In this document: one piece after another, positions 10,601 to 19,600 of the stretch | Layout: each line of letters opens with the position of its first letter | Position numbering within the stretch: the first letter of the stretch is position 1 | From: Ciona intestinalis | Lineage: Eukaryota > Chordata > Ascidiacea > Phlebobranchia > Cionidae | Direction: 5' to 3' | Assembly: GCF_000224145.3 (NCBI RefSeq) | Contig: NC_020171.2 | Span: forward strand, 1,127,391 to 1,191,390 | DNA length: 64,000 nt | The notes under the pieces: model-generated | What the model was told of the DNA's origin: nothing | Databases searched by the model: none | The model's input: only the letters and a program-made list of their open reading frames with translations | Made by a program: the position numbers and the translations under genes

Positions 10601-13446
10601 TGTAACGTCAATAAAAATGCGACGTCATTATTAATGACGTCAAATAACGTTGGGCGAGCGATCGTTAACACAGCTTGAGGCAAAATAATTTAAAATACGC
10701 CAAAACTTCTTAAATACGACGAAATTCACACCACACGCGCGTATACCGCTAACGTTAACCTTACCTGCAAATGTAAAGTGCCTTCGTTTGAGATAATGTT
10801 CCTTGCTTTGATTGTAAGTGATTTAAGACCTTGGAAGTTAATGAGGGTTTGATCGACGTATACTGTGTCACCACGCACTGTTAACGTCATGGTGGACTTT
10901 GTTGACGTAGATTGCGTCACTGGGAACGCGCTGTAGAACATTTAAACAATACATTAAGTTAAAGCGCATCAGTCTTTACCCCAGTGGTAACGGATTCGTG
11001 GCTCGACGCTGCGTATCATTGTATGTGTCATTGGGCAAGACACTAACGGCAATTGCTCCAACCAAGTGGTCTTTATGGGTTGAATAAATAAATGTAACTT
11101 ACTGCTATCACACGGCCACACGGGTGTTAATACACCTCGTGTTAGCTTACGAGTTACCATGTATGTTACTTTGTGGGTGATTTTTGTCTAAATTGCCAGT
11201 GTCTTGCACAAGAACACACAGCCCACAGTGGTAACAACGTCGAGCCTCGAACCCGTAACGTAACATCCAATTAATACTTTACCCTTGACTGTTTTCGACT
11301 AGCATCTGTCGAACCGTTGACATGTAAATCTCCCTTCCTATTACGTCATAGTTGCCAGCATTGTCGTCTGTGAGAGCAGGGGTATACACCCATAAAGGAC
11401 TGCCAATACTGTACGTATTAGCTGCGTTGTAGTTGCCCATGGTCGAAACAGATTCTGTAAATAAAACGTGTCGTATGTGGAAATATTTTTATGACGTCAC
11501 AAAAATTAACGTCCTAATTAAATTTGAATGTCGTTTTATTAAAACAATGTTTCTGGGAACAGGGCTAAATCTTTACGTGAACGATCAGTTTCAATACAAA
11601 CAAGATAAGTACATAAGTATAATACGATTTAATGAGCTAGTTCAAAGATACAAAACGTGTTTTTTCGACGTCAAGCGACACATTTTACATCACAAAGCAT
11701 GTAAAAAAAATCCCAGGTTCCACGGCGTGTCTCGCCGTAGGACATCACTCATACAGAACAAAATAATGAAAATTTAAATACCGTTAGTGGTTATGAATAC
11801 AAATATGGCAGCTAATTAAACCGTGGGAAACAACAGCTTTTTTGTGACGTAACATAACCCACCATTCGGCCACAACAATAGCTGTAGCGGCGCGTCCCAA
11901 AACATATTCACCCACAAAGTTAAATATGTGGTATAACTCGTAAGCGGGTACGAAGTGTATGAAACAGAACGTCCGTGTCAACAACTATCGTTGACCGGCC
12001 ATGCGAGAATAATGTAAGTTACATTTATTCATTAATTCATGTATGTAAAACAGAACACCCATGTTTACTTATTTTATAACAATTGTCGTTCACTGCCACG
12101 CGAGGATAAATAATTTAACATCATTATGTCATAAACACCTGTCATTGGCTCCGTAATTTCTTCCGCGCTCCAATACAACACGGGACTTTGGCCCCACCCA
12201 GTGGTTGGGGCGTCAGTACGTCGGATCGTTACGTCATAACCAGTGGTGTCAAGGTTCTTGACTTGCGTCGAAAATCTGGATAATAAAAGATTGGACAAGT
12301 AATTTAATGAATGTAACTAATTTACTCTTGCATGGCGGGGGGACAAGACAGTCGTTATAACACAGATGTTCTGTTTCATACACGTCGTGCCCACTAACTA
12401 ATAACCACATATCAATATGATAACTTTGTGTAACACTAAATATATAATATACATAAGTGACCATGTATGTACTTACGTATCTGGATAGTCGGGGTTGCCT
12501 CTTACCCAAGCGTTTAGCTCAGGTACGGTAGCATATGGGATGGTGAAGGTTACGTGGGTCGTCATGGTGCTTGTTTCCGATGGAGCCAACGTCATACTGA
12601 CCGCTATCACATAATGATATGGTTGATTTGGTGATTTTTTACACCTTATGTTATTAGTTTGGGAAAAATATGTATGTGTCATTGGGTAAGACAATAAGAC
12701 ATTAAACATCAAAATAAAGGAAAAATTCATACGTTGCAGAGGGCACGAGGTATATGGAACAGAATAACCGTGTTATAACGACTACCGCTGCCCCGTCCAC
12801 CAAGGAAAAGCAACGTATGTTCAGATCAATACATTCAAACAGCAAATACCTTCGTTCTGAACTTGAGCATCCCATTCCAAACTGGGCGACCAATCCCAAC
12901 CGGCTGTAGGCAGATCATACCGGCTCACTGTGACGTCAAACCCGGTAGGATCAACCGACGTCACCTGGGTTCGAAACTCACCGCTGCCCTTTATACTGTT
13001 CCTAACCCATGAGTACACACTGGGTGTTACTTCGAACGCAGACGGGAACGTTTTGAATGGCACACGTAGGTTAACAGTCGGAGTGGCCGATTCACCAATC
13101 GAGAATGAACCAGTTTGTTCTGGAAATAACCAGTTTACGTGCACGGCTTAACCAAACAAACACAAATCGAGAAATTAAACAGTCAGTTACGGTGAAGGAG
13201 GGTGGGACACTTTATCTTTCGATTTTATTGTCCCATTTGGTAGTAAGCATAGAACATTTAAAGAACTACAAAACTGTTGTTGCAAATTGTTTAAAACACA
13301 ATCAGGATATTTGAATTTTATAAGCTAAAGGTGTCCCATTTTACCCCACAGTGCTATACATACTTACCTACTGATCCTGCAGCGTACACAGTATAAGCGA
13401 ACACGCATAAGAATGCGATAATACGCAATACTATTGCTTCGTTCAT
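1618..13446 (-). CDS. large secreted protein with two H-type lectin domains, Gly-rich middle and helical C-terminal half (1237 aa, 25 exons)
   Basis: Exons (5' to 3'): 13446-13368, 13146-12850, 12603-12477, 12275-12139, 11454-11283, 10930-10765, 10449-10291, 9799-9661, 9256-9076, 8568-8394, 8113-7913, 7468-7307, 7073-6864, 6522-6415, 5996-5920, 5662-5497, 5181-5083, 4903-4782, 4456-4333, 3848-3693, 3343-3168, 2784-2595, 2439-2273, 2030-1950, 1660-1618. All phases join and the sum is 3714 nt. Residues 1-23 are a signal peptide (MNEAIVLRIIAFLCVFAYTV start). Residues ~30-124 and ~127-208 each have the H-type lectin pattern: a TGFDV or TGYDV strand followed by GW..SP..W. Residues ~427-544 are glycine-rich (GNGG, GAGGNAG, GPNG), and ~545-1019 are predicted mostly helical. 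The last 200 residues are Cys-containing. The lectin family binds carbohydrate (invertebrate agglutinins, discoidin-type proteins), so an extracellular glycan-binding role is inferred. The overall architecture is not one I recognise. The weakest joins are the donor at 4781 (GTTGGT) and the GTAAAA donors at 2594 and 2272. Confidence 0.85.
1799..1905. mobile_element. fragment of the ~195 bp TIR MITE
   Basis: Matches the inner and right part of the MITE described at 3861 (…GAGGATACGGTTTTAT…, …GGGGTGTCCCATCTTC…). It is 5' truncated and lies in the last intron of the lectin gene, next to a copy of the ~125 bp dispersed repeat at 1712-1798. Confidence 0.55.
2091..2213 (+). repeat. dispersed ~125 bp repeat (R1), forward copy
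   Basis: Runs from GTAACTTATTTATTCTCGC through ATAACATGGGTGTTCTG and CACCTCGTG to ATGTAGCTTTGTGGG. Further forward copies lie at about 5698-5814, 6698-6796, 12300-12432, 14669-14790, 16899-17036, 20992-21120, 27372-27483, 33160-33290, 39086-39208, 39475-39580, 53870-53990, 57810-57950 and 63740-63870. Reverse copies lie at about 11905-12115, 12736-12816, 37040-37117, 40080-40195, 43160-43245, 46990-47130 and as the tail of several SINEs. No coding capacity was seen. Confidence 0.8.
2811..3052 (+). repeat. two R1 copies in tandem
   Basis: Two forward copies of the ~125 bp dispersed repeat follow each other (about 2811-2932 and 2936-3052) in the intron between lectin-gene exons ending at 2784 and 3168. 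Both end in ATGTAACTTTGTRRGT. Confidence 0.75.
3385..3670 (+). mobile_element. tRNA-derived SINE head followed by a forward R1 unit
   Basis: The head contains the family core GTCCTTGGGTAAGACACTTA and GCTCCAACCCAGTGGTC. From about 3570 an R1 unit follows in forward orientation (GTGGCGGGAAAACGACAGTC … ATGTAACTTTGTGGGT). Other SINEs in the window carry R1 in the reverse orientation. Confidence 0.7.
3861..4088. mobile_element. MITE with 29 bp perfect terminal inverted repeats, TA-rich target
   Basis: The left arm 3861-3889 is the exact reverse complement of 4060-4088 (both contain TATATAGTAGGGTGGGG or its complement). The interior carries the family core TTCTATTTTCTCGTCCCATT and GACCGTTGTTGAA. 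There is no ORF, so it is non-autonomous. A further copy of the right end (CACCCTACTATATATATTTT) follows directly at 4089-4113. The element sits in an intron of the lectin gene. The superfamily was not determined; TA-rich flanks suggest a TA target. Confidence 0.85.
6525..6625. mobile_element. left half of the TIR MITE
   Basis: Begins TAGTAGGGTGGGGAAAAATA, then TTTTATTCTATTTTCTGGTC and a GTAGTGAACAAAGAAAATTC segment. The right arm is missing. It starts a few bases from the splice acceptor of the lectin exon beginning at 6522. Confidence 0.7.
7090..7265 (+). repeat. diverged copies of the ~70 bp tandem repeat (R4)
   Basis: Two units with ATGTAGGCTTATTGGTCC and GAGGGTGATGTCTTCAGGGA and a third partial unit. 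The same repeat forms arrays in introns of the CEP97-like gene at 60480-60712 and 61225-61560. Confidence 0.6.
7555..7800 (+). mobile_element. tRNA-derived SINE, head plus reverse R1 tail
   Basis: Contains a GATGCTACCTTGATGATTGT region, GAACCCAGTGGTCAGTCATG and CATACATTAAAAAA, followed by a reverse R1 unit (GGCACGAGGTGTATGAAACA … CTGACGTTTTCCTGCCACAC). It lies in an intron of the lectin gene. Confidence 0.65.
8576..8850 (+). repeat. two R1 copies separated by an (AATG)n tract
   Basis: Two forward R1 units share a TGTATAAATGTTAAGWATGA motif and are joined by GAATGAATGAATGAAT. The AATG tract suggests that the element end carries a short tandem repeat that can grow. Confidence 0.65.
9855..10249 (+). 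repeat. minisatellite array, 71 bp period, about 5.5 units (R3)
   Basis: Successive GTTATAACATGGGTGTCTTC units start at 9929 and 10000, giving a 71 bp period. Each unit has CACCAGACAYACATGGTGTA and CACCTCATGCTCACTGTC. It lies in the lectin-gene intron between exons 10449-10291 and 9799-9661. Single or few units are dispersed at about 4670-4770, 5390-5480, 15357-15447, 18930-19060, 36630-36720 and 41200-41290. Confidence 0.85.
10468..10642. promoter_or_regulatory. cluster of four perfect TGACGTCA palindromes in an intron
   Basis: TGACGTCA occurs at 10468-10475, 10487-10494, 10502-10509 and 10635-10642, with near matches (CGACGTCA) between. This is the consensus CREB/ATF site. The cluster lies in the 315 bp lectin-gene intron between exons 10930-10765 and 10449-10291. 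A regulatory role is inference only. Confidence 0.4.
10975..11175 (+). mobile_element. SINE head plus forward R1 unit
   Basis: Head motifs GGCTCGACGCTGCGTATC, GGGCAAGACACTAACGGCAA and TTGCTCCAACCAAGTGGTC are followed by a forward R1 unit ending ATGTTACTTTGTGGGTGA. Confidence 0.65.
13196..13350. mobile_element. TIR MITE, shortened copy
   Basis: From GGAGGGTGGGACAC to GTGTCCCATTTTACCCCACA with the family interior (TTGTCCCATTTGGTAGTAAG, ACACAATCAGGATATTTGAA). It fills most of intron 1 of the lectin gene. Confidence 0.75.
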
Positions 13447-13464
13447 TTTGCACACGAAACAACA
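13447..13464 (-). promoter_or_regulatory. splice acceptor just upstream of the lectin-gene ATG
   Basis: On the minus strand a strong acceptor (CTTTTTTTCAG) ends at 13465 and leaves an 18-base leader before the ATG at 13446. It is either the end of a 5' UTR intron or a spliced-leader trans-splice site of the kind known in Ciona. Confidence 0.5.
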
Positions 13465-16400
13465 CTGAAAAAAAGATAAACTAAATAATAAACGACTGTA
13501 AAGCAATGAAAAAAAATAAAAGGATAAACATTTTAAAATCATTCCGTATAACTTGAATATAAAAAATGCATTACTGAGCATATAATTAGAACGAAATACA
13601 AGTCCACGCAGTCATTACATGAAACGATATGAAACCTAAAACTGAATCGTTCAATAACAGCTTGGCAATTACAATTTATATCTGCAAAAGGTGGCGTGAT
13701 GGTATGATCGTACGATCTATAGCGTGGGAATAACATGGTTATGAACAGGTGTATCTTATACACCAGGTAATTTCGCTTGCAATGGACATTTTGTTAAAAC
13801 ATTTCGTAATATACGCTGTATGACCAATTGCTTGGCCAATAGGGCGCCTTTGGCCTAAATTTTAGGGCCCATATGGCGTATCACACTGCAGGACGTCACC
13901 CACATAGAACAGATTCTATTCTAGATTCGATTCTGTTCCAGGTCTTTTTAATAGAAGTAATTCAACGCGGTATAGTGTTTAAGTTTTATTTCACGAACCG
14001 GTACACTGTTTGTCGCATATTTTAATACATACGGTTACGGGTTTAAAAACGTAAACATGTTAGCGACAAAATAGAGTTGTAGCGGTAATTGGATGTTATA
14101 ACAATACACAAAATCGCGACGAACAATAGAACACAACGCTCTACGACATTGTTAATCTAATTGTTTACAAATTGATTGATTTTCTCGGATTGTGACGCAT
14201 TTTACAAGATGCGTAACGTTCCGAACGTGAGAAAATGCTATTACGCATTCTTTGAAGTGTTTTTAACAGCGTCCGGTTTCCCTTTTCTACGTCACGATAC
14301 GAGAATAAACTTGTTTAAACTAGTTTGTGCGGTAGCAGCAATTGCTGAATACGTGTCCTGCGGCAGACCCTTCTAATCACCGACTGTTGAGCGACATAGA
14401 GCATTGTGAGGTAATACACGTATACTTGTAAAGCAGTAAGGCATCTAAGAGTCATGGTCATAAGGGATTACCATGTTAGAGTATTCGGTTGGTTTGTTGA
14501 GACGGTTTCCAATGCTTATACTGTATTGTAAATAGTCGTGTATTTGCATTGGCTATGCTGTCTATTCGGTACATGGTTCATTATACACAAACAGACAACT
14601 GTATTAGAAAGACAAGTTTCGATGTTACGAAACCCTGCCATATGGTTTTCATACAACTTACACTGACATTGAATTAATAAATGTGACTTATTTTATCCTC
14701 GCGTGGCGAGGCAATCACACTCGATATAACACGGGTGTTCTGTTTCATACACCTCGTGCCCGCTTACAAGTTACCACGTACGTAATTTTTATAACTTTTA
14801 AGTCAATAAATAACGTAAGTGATTTCGAAAACGCAGCTAAAGGTTACCGCATTAAGCTTCGAATCCAACACAGGTGTTTCCTCTAATTGAGCAGATTACA
14901 CCGTTTATTGCACAGCCGCGTAAAATCAACATATAGGCATTTTGTACACGCCGTAAAATTTAATCGCCCGTAATGTTGCTTTATGGCGGCATTTTAAAGT
15001 AAGACTCTATTTAACAGAGAAATTCCGTATTTTAGGAATTTGTTCTTCGTAATCAAAATGGCAGAAATATCGGCAGTACAGCATAGCGGTGATAAAAGCC
15101 AAACAGTGCACCGATAAAAAATAAACAATATACAGCAGCTGATAAAGGTAAAACCGTGGGTAATTTACCACAAGAAAACAAAAACAAATGTGTAGGGTGT
15201 TTTTAAACAACAATAAATACTATATACTACGCACTATATTTAAATAAACCATAAAAATTACCGGATATGAAACAAAAGGTAAAAACACGCCCGCATAAAT
15301 TAAGCAATAAAGAAACAAATAGTCTTGAAAATATGGTGAACAATAATTCTTTAGGTCAGGCTCATGCTCACTGTCAGGTTATAACATGGGTGTTTTTATA
15401 TACACCAGACACATGGTGTATTCATACACCTCATGCTCGCTTTCGGGGTATAGTCCGCCTATAGTTACCAAACAGTGAACACGAGGTATTTAGGACACAA
15501 TTGTGATTAACTGCCCAAAATTTGTTTTATGGTTTCTCCGACTAGACAAACTTGACAAATAACTAAACCGAACACGTATTATACGGCGGCTAGATGGACG
15601 TTTATGGGCTCTATAGGGAATGGAGGTCAGAGGCCTTTTTCTTAGAAATGGCCAGAGCTCTGGACTGTGTTGCGGTACTGCCCCGCGGGCCGTACAAGGC
15701 TGCGTATAAATACGAGGGATATGTGGATTGTGAATATGTAGTAAAGTAAAGGTTAGAATAATACAATACCTCTACAAGTATATAAGACTACAGGCATGAG
15801 AAAGGCGCATGTGTAATATAATGCGCTGTGTATAGCGTATACGTCGCAAGTTTAAAAGGTTGTTACAATAGAATATCTTTACAGGTCTATATATGGACAT
15901 GCGTATTTATTTCGCTGTGACGAGCGGTATAAAAAGTATATTACATGCATGAAAGGTGTATGTGTCGCAAGATAAAAAAACAAAAGCTAGCGCATATTTA
16001 ATTCGCTGTGACGGACATTATAAGAAGTGTATTAGTCGACGTTGTTTTGTCGCTTCCCCTTCTCTTCGCTATTTTAATTAATTTGAACCACGTTACTTTA
16101 TTCCAAGATAAATCAAATTTATTTTTCTTAAATACGAGTTAGGCGCCACATTTATACAGTAGTTTTTTGCAGGCATAAGCATACCTTTATTTGCGCCGTT
16201 TATAACCTATATAATGTAATAATGTAATTGTTATTTACTGTTCGAAAACGATAGCAAAGATCATGTTATTTAAAGAACGAAGAGAAGGGAATCAACAGAA
16301 AAACAACAGTTATTATTAGGATAGTTCGGCAGCTCGCAATAAAAATAGACAGAGATTTTCCCAGCGTGTCCTGTAACGCTTTTCTATGTATCTCTAACGT

Positions 16401-16642
16401 TATATACGATTTAAGTCATCGAATAGCAAAAAACTCTCAAGAGATTTTACGGTTTTTAAATTTCATGCCTTTGAAGTTATATATAGTACGTTTCATATTT
16501 CGAAGCGAGAATCACGGAAAACGTTATGGTTCTTAGCCTTATGGAGATTTGATGCGCAAATTTAATGTAACTTTACCATTTATTACCAACAGCGAGGTAT
16601 AAGCATTGAGACATTGTGCTGCGACTTCGACATTTTAAAAGA
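13465..16642. other. 3.2 kb spacer between two divergent genes of secreted proteins
   Basis: No gene is supported. The spacer holds a copy of the R5 repeat at about 13835-13910 (CCTAAATTTTAGGGCCCATA), a forward R1 copy at 14669-14790, an R3 unit at 15357-15447 and a small diverged repeat at 16247-16312 that recurs at 36412-36475 (GATAGCRAAGATCAT, GAAGGGAATCAAC). It must contain the promoters of the lectin gene (-) and the trefoil/TSP1 gene (+). Confidence 0.5.
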
Positions 16643-19600
16643 ATGGACAAAACTTGCGTTCTTATACTGCTTATTGTAGCTACTGTTTCAGCTCAACTAG
16701 ATATACCAGGTAAATTATTTAAATTAAAGTTTAAACGGGGGCAGTTACATGTATACTGTAGTAATGGGCCGAATTCAATCAGTGCGACTTTGTAGTCGCT
16801 TTAATAAGACATCGTCTCATGTAGGTTGTTCGTATTATAAGTCTCCTTGTGGTTTAGTTATAACACGGCCCACGGGTATTCTGTTTCATACACTTTGGTA
16901 AATTAAAACAATAAATATAACTTATTCATCCTCGCGTGGCGGGACACGATAGTCGTTACAACACGGGTGTTCCTTTTCGCGCGCACCTCGTGCCCCCTTT
17001 TAGGAGTCACCACGTATGTAACTTCGTGGGTGGTTATATTTTGAATTACAGTTTAAAATATTTGTCATTTCAGCGGACCAATGTCAGTGTTGGGTACCTA
17101 CTTACAAGAGAGCGCCATGTAACGTATATAGTCCAAATATGGGACGAACTCAATGTGAAGGCATGGGATGCTGTTACCACGAAAGTGGGCAAATGAATAC
17201 ACCAACATGCTATAGACGTACAGGTATGCTACACATATATAGTAGGGTGGGGAAGATGGGACACCTTCGGCACATTTTATCCGAATATCTTGATCGTGTT
17301 GTAAACAATTAACAACGGTGTATTGCAGTCGGGAGGGTACGGTTTTATAGTTATTTAAATACTCTTTGTCTACTACCAAATGAGACGGAAAAAGTGAATA
17401 AAACGGTGTCCCATCTTACCCCAGGCATAATTAATACAACTGTCAGCAGTTGTATATATTACATACAAAACGGAAATTATATTTAAAATAACCTAAAATG
17501 CATTTTTTGCAGCCCAATGCCCACCACGACAATGCCTTATTCCAGCCTCCGAAAGGAGTGTGTGTATAACAGCAAATCTCGGTCCAAACAGATGTTTAAA
17601 CGGTCAGTGCTGTTATGACGGCGGATCTGCACCGCACTGCTACAGGCCTATTGGCGGTAAGTACTTATTGTTTTGGTTACATATATGTAAGTTCGGCATT
17701 GTGTGTTCATACACCTCATGCTCACTGTCGAGGTATAACATGAGTGTCTTTTTATATACAGTCACACATGGCGTGTTCATACATCTTATGTTCACTGTTG
17801 AGTTATAATATGAGGGGTCTATGCACCAAATACACAGAAAAACACATTAACCTTTTTTTTAATGAAGAGACAACCAATTAAATAAACTTTTACAAATTTC
17901 AAATCTACAGGTCAACCAGTGCCTGCCTACGACACCAGTTTAAGACTTAGCATGTTTTCGAATGGTAACGAAAACACACCGTTCTCACCAAAGGGATATT
18001 TACACCACGGCAATGCAATGTTGGTGGTTGGAGGATGCGCAACTGCAGTCATTCCATGCGGGACATCGAAAACGAACAGGTAGGTAGCGCAGTGTTGCCC
18101 GGTAAAAAGTTCCCAGTGTTGCCAAAAATTTTTTTTTAATTTTTTTTAAGTTTTGTTGCTAAGATTTGTAATTTATATTGGAGAAAAACAGAGACAAGTG
18201 ATAATTAATAATTAAGCAATTACCATTTATTGTCTTGCCCAAGGACAACCAGCCACAATGGTGGCAGCGTCAAGCTTTGAACCTGTAAACTGTTGGCTAG
18301 AGGCAAGCGCTCTTAAGCACTATGCCAGTTAATTATTAATTATAACTTACTAAATCTGATGTGAATTTTTTTAGAGACCAGTGTAGCAGATTCATGTGTT
18401 GTTGGATTCCAAGCAGGAGGCTACCATCAGGACAAGCTTGCTTTACCTCCGTTTACAACTTTATCAAGTTTCCATGTAAGCACAAAATAAAACGCAGAAA
18501 CTTTTCTGAAATAGAAAATTAAAAAAAAAGCTGACATGCAACAGAAATCGCAATAACATAAAAAACTGTGTAATTTTCACATTTCAATATTTTGAGTTTT
18601 AAATACAAATGAAATTTGTGCAAAAGCTGATTAAGATATAATAAATCTAACATATACAGCTTGCGCTTAACAGCTAAGCTGCATAAATTTTACTAAATGA
18701 TTCAACCATTACATACTGTATTGTGTTTGTCACATGAATTAAAATTTAAATGACTTGTTATTAGTTGCAAAGTGGGATAACTGGGGTGAATGGACTACAT
18801 GCACTGCTTCAGCTTGTGGAACTGGAACACAAACCAGAACAAGGACTTGTATTGATGGACAAGTTGGACAAAATGGGTAAGAACTAAGAATGATGTCTGT
18901 GTGGGTGGTAGATAAAGCACATAACCATTATCAATGCCAAGTTATAACATTGTTGTCTTTTATATATAATACATACATGGTTATTCTATATTTATACACC
19001 TCATGCTCACTGTCAAGCTATAACATGGGTGTCACCAGACATACATGGTGTATTCATACATATTATACTCACATAGGTGTCTTTTTATATTTAGTTATAG
19101 CAGTATGTATAGGTAACTCGTAACTTTATGATAAAAAAGTATAAAAAATACAACCCTTTCATCAAAGAAAGTATTTTTAAGCTTACCTTTCTAAATACAG
19201 CTGTGAAGGAAGTGAAACTGATACACAAGCATGCCAAGGTTCTTGTACAATATCATGGGGAGCGTGGGCTCAGTGGTCTACATGCCAAAGTGCTGAGCCA
19301 ACTTGCACATCGGGCACAAGGTCCAGATCTCGTGTATGTGTCAACCAAGCTGGTGTCACTCAAGCAAATACAGCGTGCACAACAGGTGCTGCATCAGAGG
19401 TATGAACCATGCTTGCTTGGAGTTTGAATTATTTCAGTGTGTTACAAATAGATGAAGACAAACTATATGAAATATTTAGGATTTGGCGTAAAACCCAGGT
19501 CTTCGATAAAGACTTCACTCATATAGAATATTTTAAGTTTTGTTATTGGAGAAACACGGTGTAATAAAAAGGGAAGTAAAGCACATTTGTAAACAAAAAT

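Noticed and set aside
11433-11777. 114-codon plus-strand ORF
   Set aside because: Overlaps a lectin-gene exon in antisense and continues into intron and repeat sequence; no motif.
14176-14376. 66-codon ORF in the spacer between the lectin and TSP1 genes
   Set aside because: No signal peptide, motif, or consistent splice context; expected by chance in 3 kb.
16643-17656. Alternative reading of the first two Cys domains as WAP or EGF modules
   Set aside because: The GCCY/QCCY core with a C-terminal CYR fits the trefoil pattern better than WAP or EGF spacing, though the call is moderate.
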